From positions 2,501 through 66,500 of the forward strand of contig NW_026870560.1 of assembly GCF_963576545.1 (NCBI RefSeq): a stretch of DNA of 64,000 nucleotides, read 5' to 3'. This document shows positions 63,301 through 64,000 of this stretch, in pieces. The translations under genes were made by a program, and so were the position numbers. The notes under the pieces are model-generated. The model worked only from the letters and a program-made list of their open reading frames with translations. It was not told the origin of the DNA and ran no database searches. Each line of letters starts with the position of its first letter. Within the stretch, counting starts at the first letter, position 1. The DNA comes from Limanda limanda. Taxonomy: Eukaryota; Chordata; Actinopteri; Pleuronectiformes; Pleuronectidae.

Positions 63301-64000
63301 ACCCTTCCGAAAGTCGGAGAAGCTCAAGGATGGTACCGATCGATGCGCGCTACCCCATTTAGTGGGGGTAGAGCCTACTTGCAAGTCTCTCCGACCTTCA
63401 CAAAAAAAGTTATTCAAGAATATCTCTTTCTCCTATGTGCTTTCATCCCTAACCCTAACCCTAACCCTTCCGAAAGTCGGAGAAGCTCAAGGATGGTACC
63501 GATCGATGCGCGCTACCCCATTTAGTGGGGGTAGAGCCTACTTGCAAGTCTCTCCGACCTTCACAAAAAAAGTTATTCAAGAATATCTCTTTCTCCTATG
63601 TGCTTTCATCCCTAACCCTAACCCTAACCCTTCCGAAAGTCGGAGAAGCTCAAGGATGGTACCGATCGATGCGCGCTACCCCATTTAGTGGGGGTAGAGC
63701 CTACTTGCAAGTCTCTCCGACCTTCACAAAAAAAGTTATTCAAGAATATCTCTTTCTCCTATGTGCTTTCATCCCTAACCCTAACCCTAACCCTTCCGAA
63801 AGTCGGAGAAGCTCAAGGATGGTACCGATCGATGCGCGCTACCCCATTTAGTGGGGGTAGAGCCTACTTGCAAGTCTCTCCGACCTTCACAAAAAAAGTT
63901 ATTCAAGAATATCTCTTTCTCCTATGTGCTTTCATCCCTAACCCTAACCCTAACCCTTCCGAAAGTCGGAGAAGCTCAAGGATGGTACCGATCGATGCGC
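57323..64000 (+). repeat. Long duplication, second copy (offset 11,368 bp, cut by window end)
   Basis: Partner of 45955-52632. It runs to the window edge, so its inner limit is unknown. A private change at 60336 gives GTAGATCC in place of GTAGAGCC, and at 58242 the B has GATCTGCAGG where its partner has GATCCGCAGG. Confidence 0.88.

Larger units (their letters stand above)
2265..64000 (+). repeat. Subtelomeric satellite array of A and B monomers
   Basis: The whole remainder of the window is a head-to-tail tandem array with no unique DNA between monomers. I estimate about 297 A monomers (163 bp; 157 bp variants) and 88 B monomers (155 bp). All units keep one orientation. The array begins at the telomere and is cut by the window end, so its full length is unknown. 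Monomers differ by scattered single-base changes that mark subfamilies and larger repeated blocks. Every stretch I read belongs to A or B, so there is no gene-bearing gap in it. Recognised as a telomere-associated satellite from position and structure; I do not know a named family for it. Confidence 0.97.
44417..64000 (+). repeat. Proximal B-dense part of the array
   Basis: Thirty-five B copies lie in 19.6 kb (about one per 560 bp) against 53 in the preceding 42 kb (about one per 795 bp). Most steps are 475 or 481 bp, an A-A-B trimer. The 312 and 318 bp steps, a single A between two B copies, occur only here (47122, 50290, 58490, 61658). The four-B block is not seen in standard form. Confidence 0.85.

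Noticed and set aside
2303..63851. About two hundred overlapping plus-strand open frames of 60 to 318 codons, many starting at GTG
   Set aside because: They all translate the same satellite, overlap each other in two frames, and begin or end at the same monomer positions. Similarity is at DNA level and includes the telomeric hexamers. No start context, intron, signal peptide or domain is visible. I list none as CDS.
2265..64000. tRNA, 5S rRNA or SINE origin of the monomers
   Set aside because: I found no convincing pol III A or B box and no cloverleaf in A or B.
2265..64000. Telomeric retrotransposon or other mobile element as the array unit
   Set aside because: Monomers are far too short, with no reverse transcriptase frame, poly(A) end, terminal inverted repeat or target-site duplication. 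The A7 tract is internal and constant.
2407..64000. Internal telomeric tracts as scars of chromosome fusion
   Set aside because: Tracts are 9-21 nt, regularly spaced, all in one orientation, with no head-to-head TTAGGG/CCCTAA junction. They are part of the monomer.
1..64000. Genes on the minus strand
   Set aside because: I saw no substantial open frame there; the minus strand of telomere and monomers gives only repeat-derived frames.

Overview
This window is one chromosome end of a eukaryote: a terminal telomere followed by an unbroken subtelomeric satellite. The first 2,264 bases are a perfect run of the C-rich telomeric hexamer CCCTAA, read 5' to 3' inward, which is the orientation expected at the left end of a linear chromosome with TTAGGG-type telomeres. 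TTAGGG telomeres occur in animals, many fungi and several protist groups, so the repeat alone does not name the organism, and I do not recognise the satellite. I see no protein-coding gene, RNA gene, transposon or CRISPR array.

Everything from 2265 to 64000 is one head-to-tail satellite made of two related monomers. Monomer A is 163 bp and carries its own internal telomeric tract of three CCCTAA units plus CCC, in the same orientation as the terminal telomere. Copies with two units (157 bp) are common, and one place has a single unit (151 bp equivalent). Monomer B is 155 bp. It shares about two thirds of its length with A, but the 41-bp A segment holding the telomeric tract is replaced by an unrelated 33-bp segment. 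By hand I place 88 B copies and estimate about 297 A copies. B is never next to another B; one to eight A monomers always separate them.

The layout is hierarchical. From 2.3 to about 44 kb, B copies fall into a recurring four-B block (alpha, beta, gamma, delta; about 1.9 kb) seen nine times, separated by A-rich stretches. From about 44.4 kb inward, B is denser and often spaced every 475 or 481 bp (an A-A-B trimer). Large, nearly identical segments are repeated inside the array: offset 15,587 bp (2.3-8.8 kb with 17.9-24.4 kb), tandem period 4,017 bp (11.3-20.6 kb), tandem period 3,204 bp (34.0-40.5 kb), offset 11,368 bp (46.0-52.6 kb with 57.3-64.0 kb) and offset 2,415 bp (52.0-53.9 kb with 54.4-56.3 kb).

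The many overlapping open frames are a by-product of monomer composition and length, not genes. The most interesting features are that the terminal telomere joins the array exactly at the position of a monomer's internal telomeric tract, and that every A monomer could act as a telomere seed or recombination template. That is a plausible self-renewing chromosome-end architecture, but its function is inferred and not shown by the sequence.
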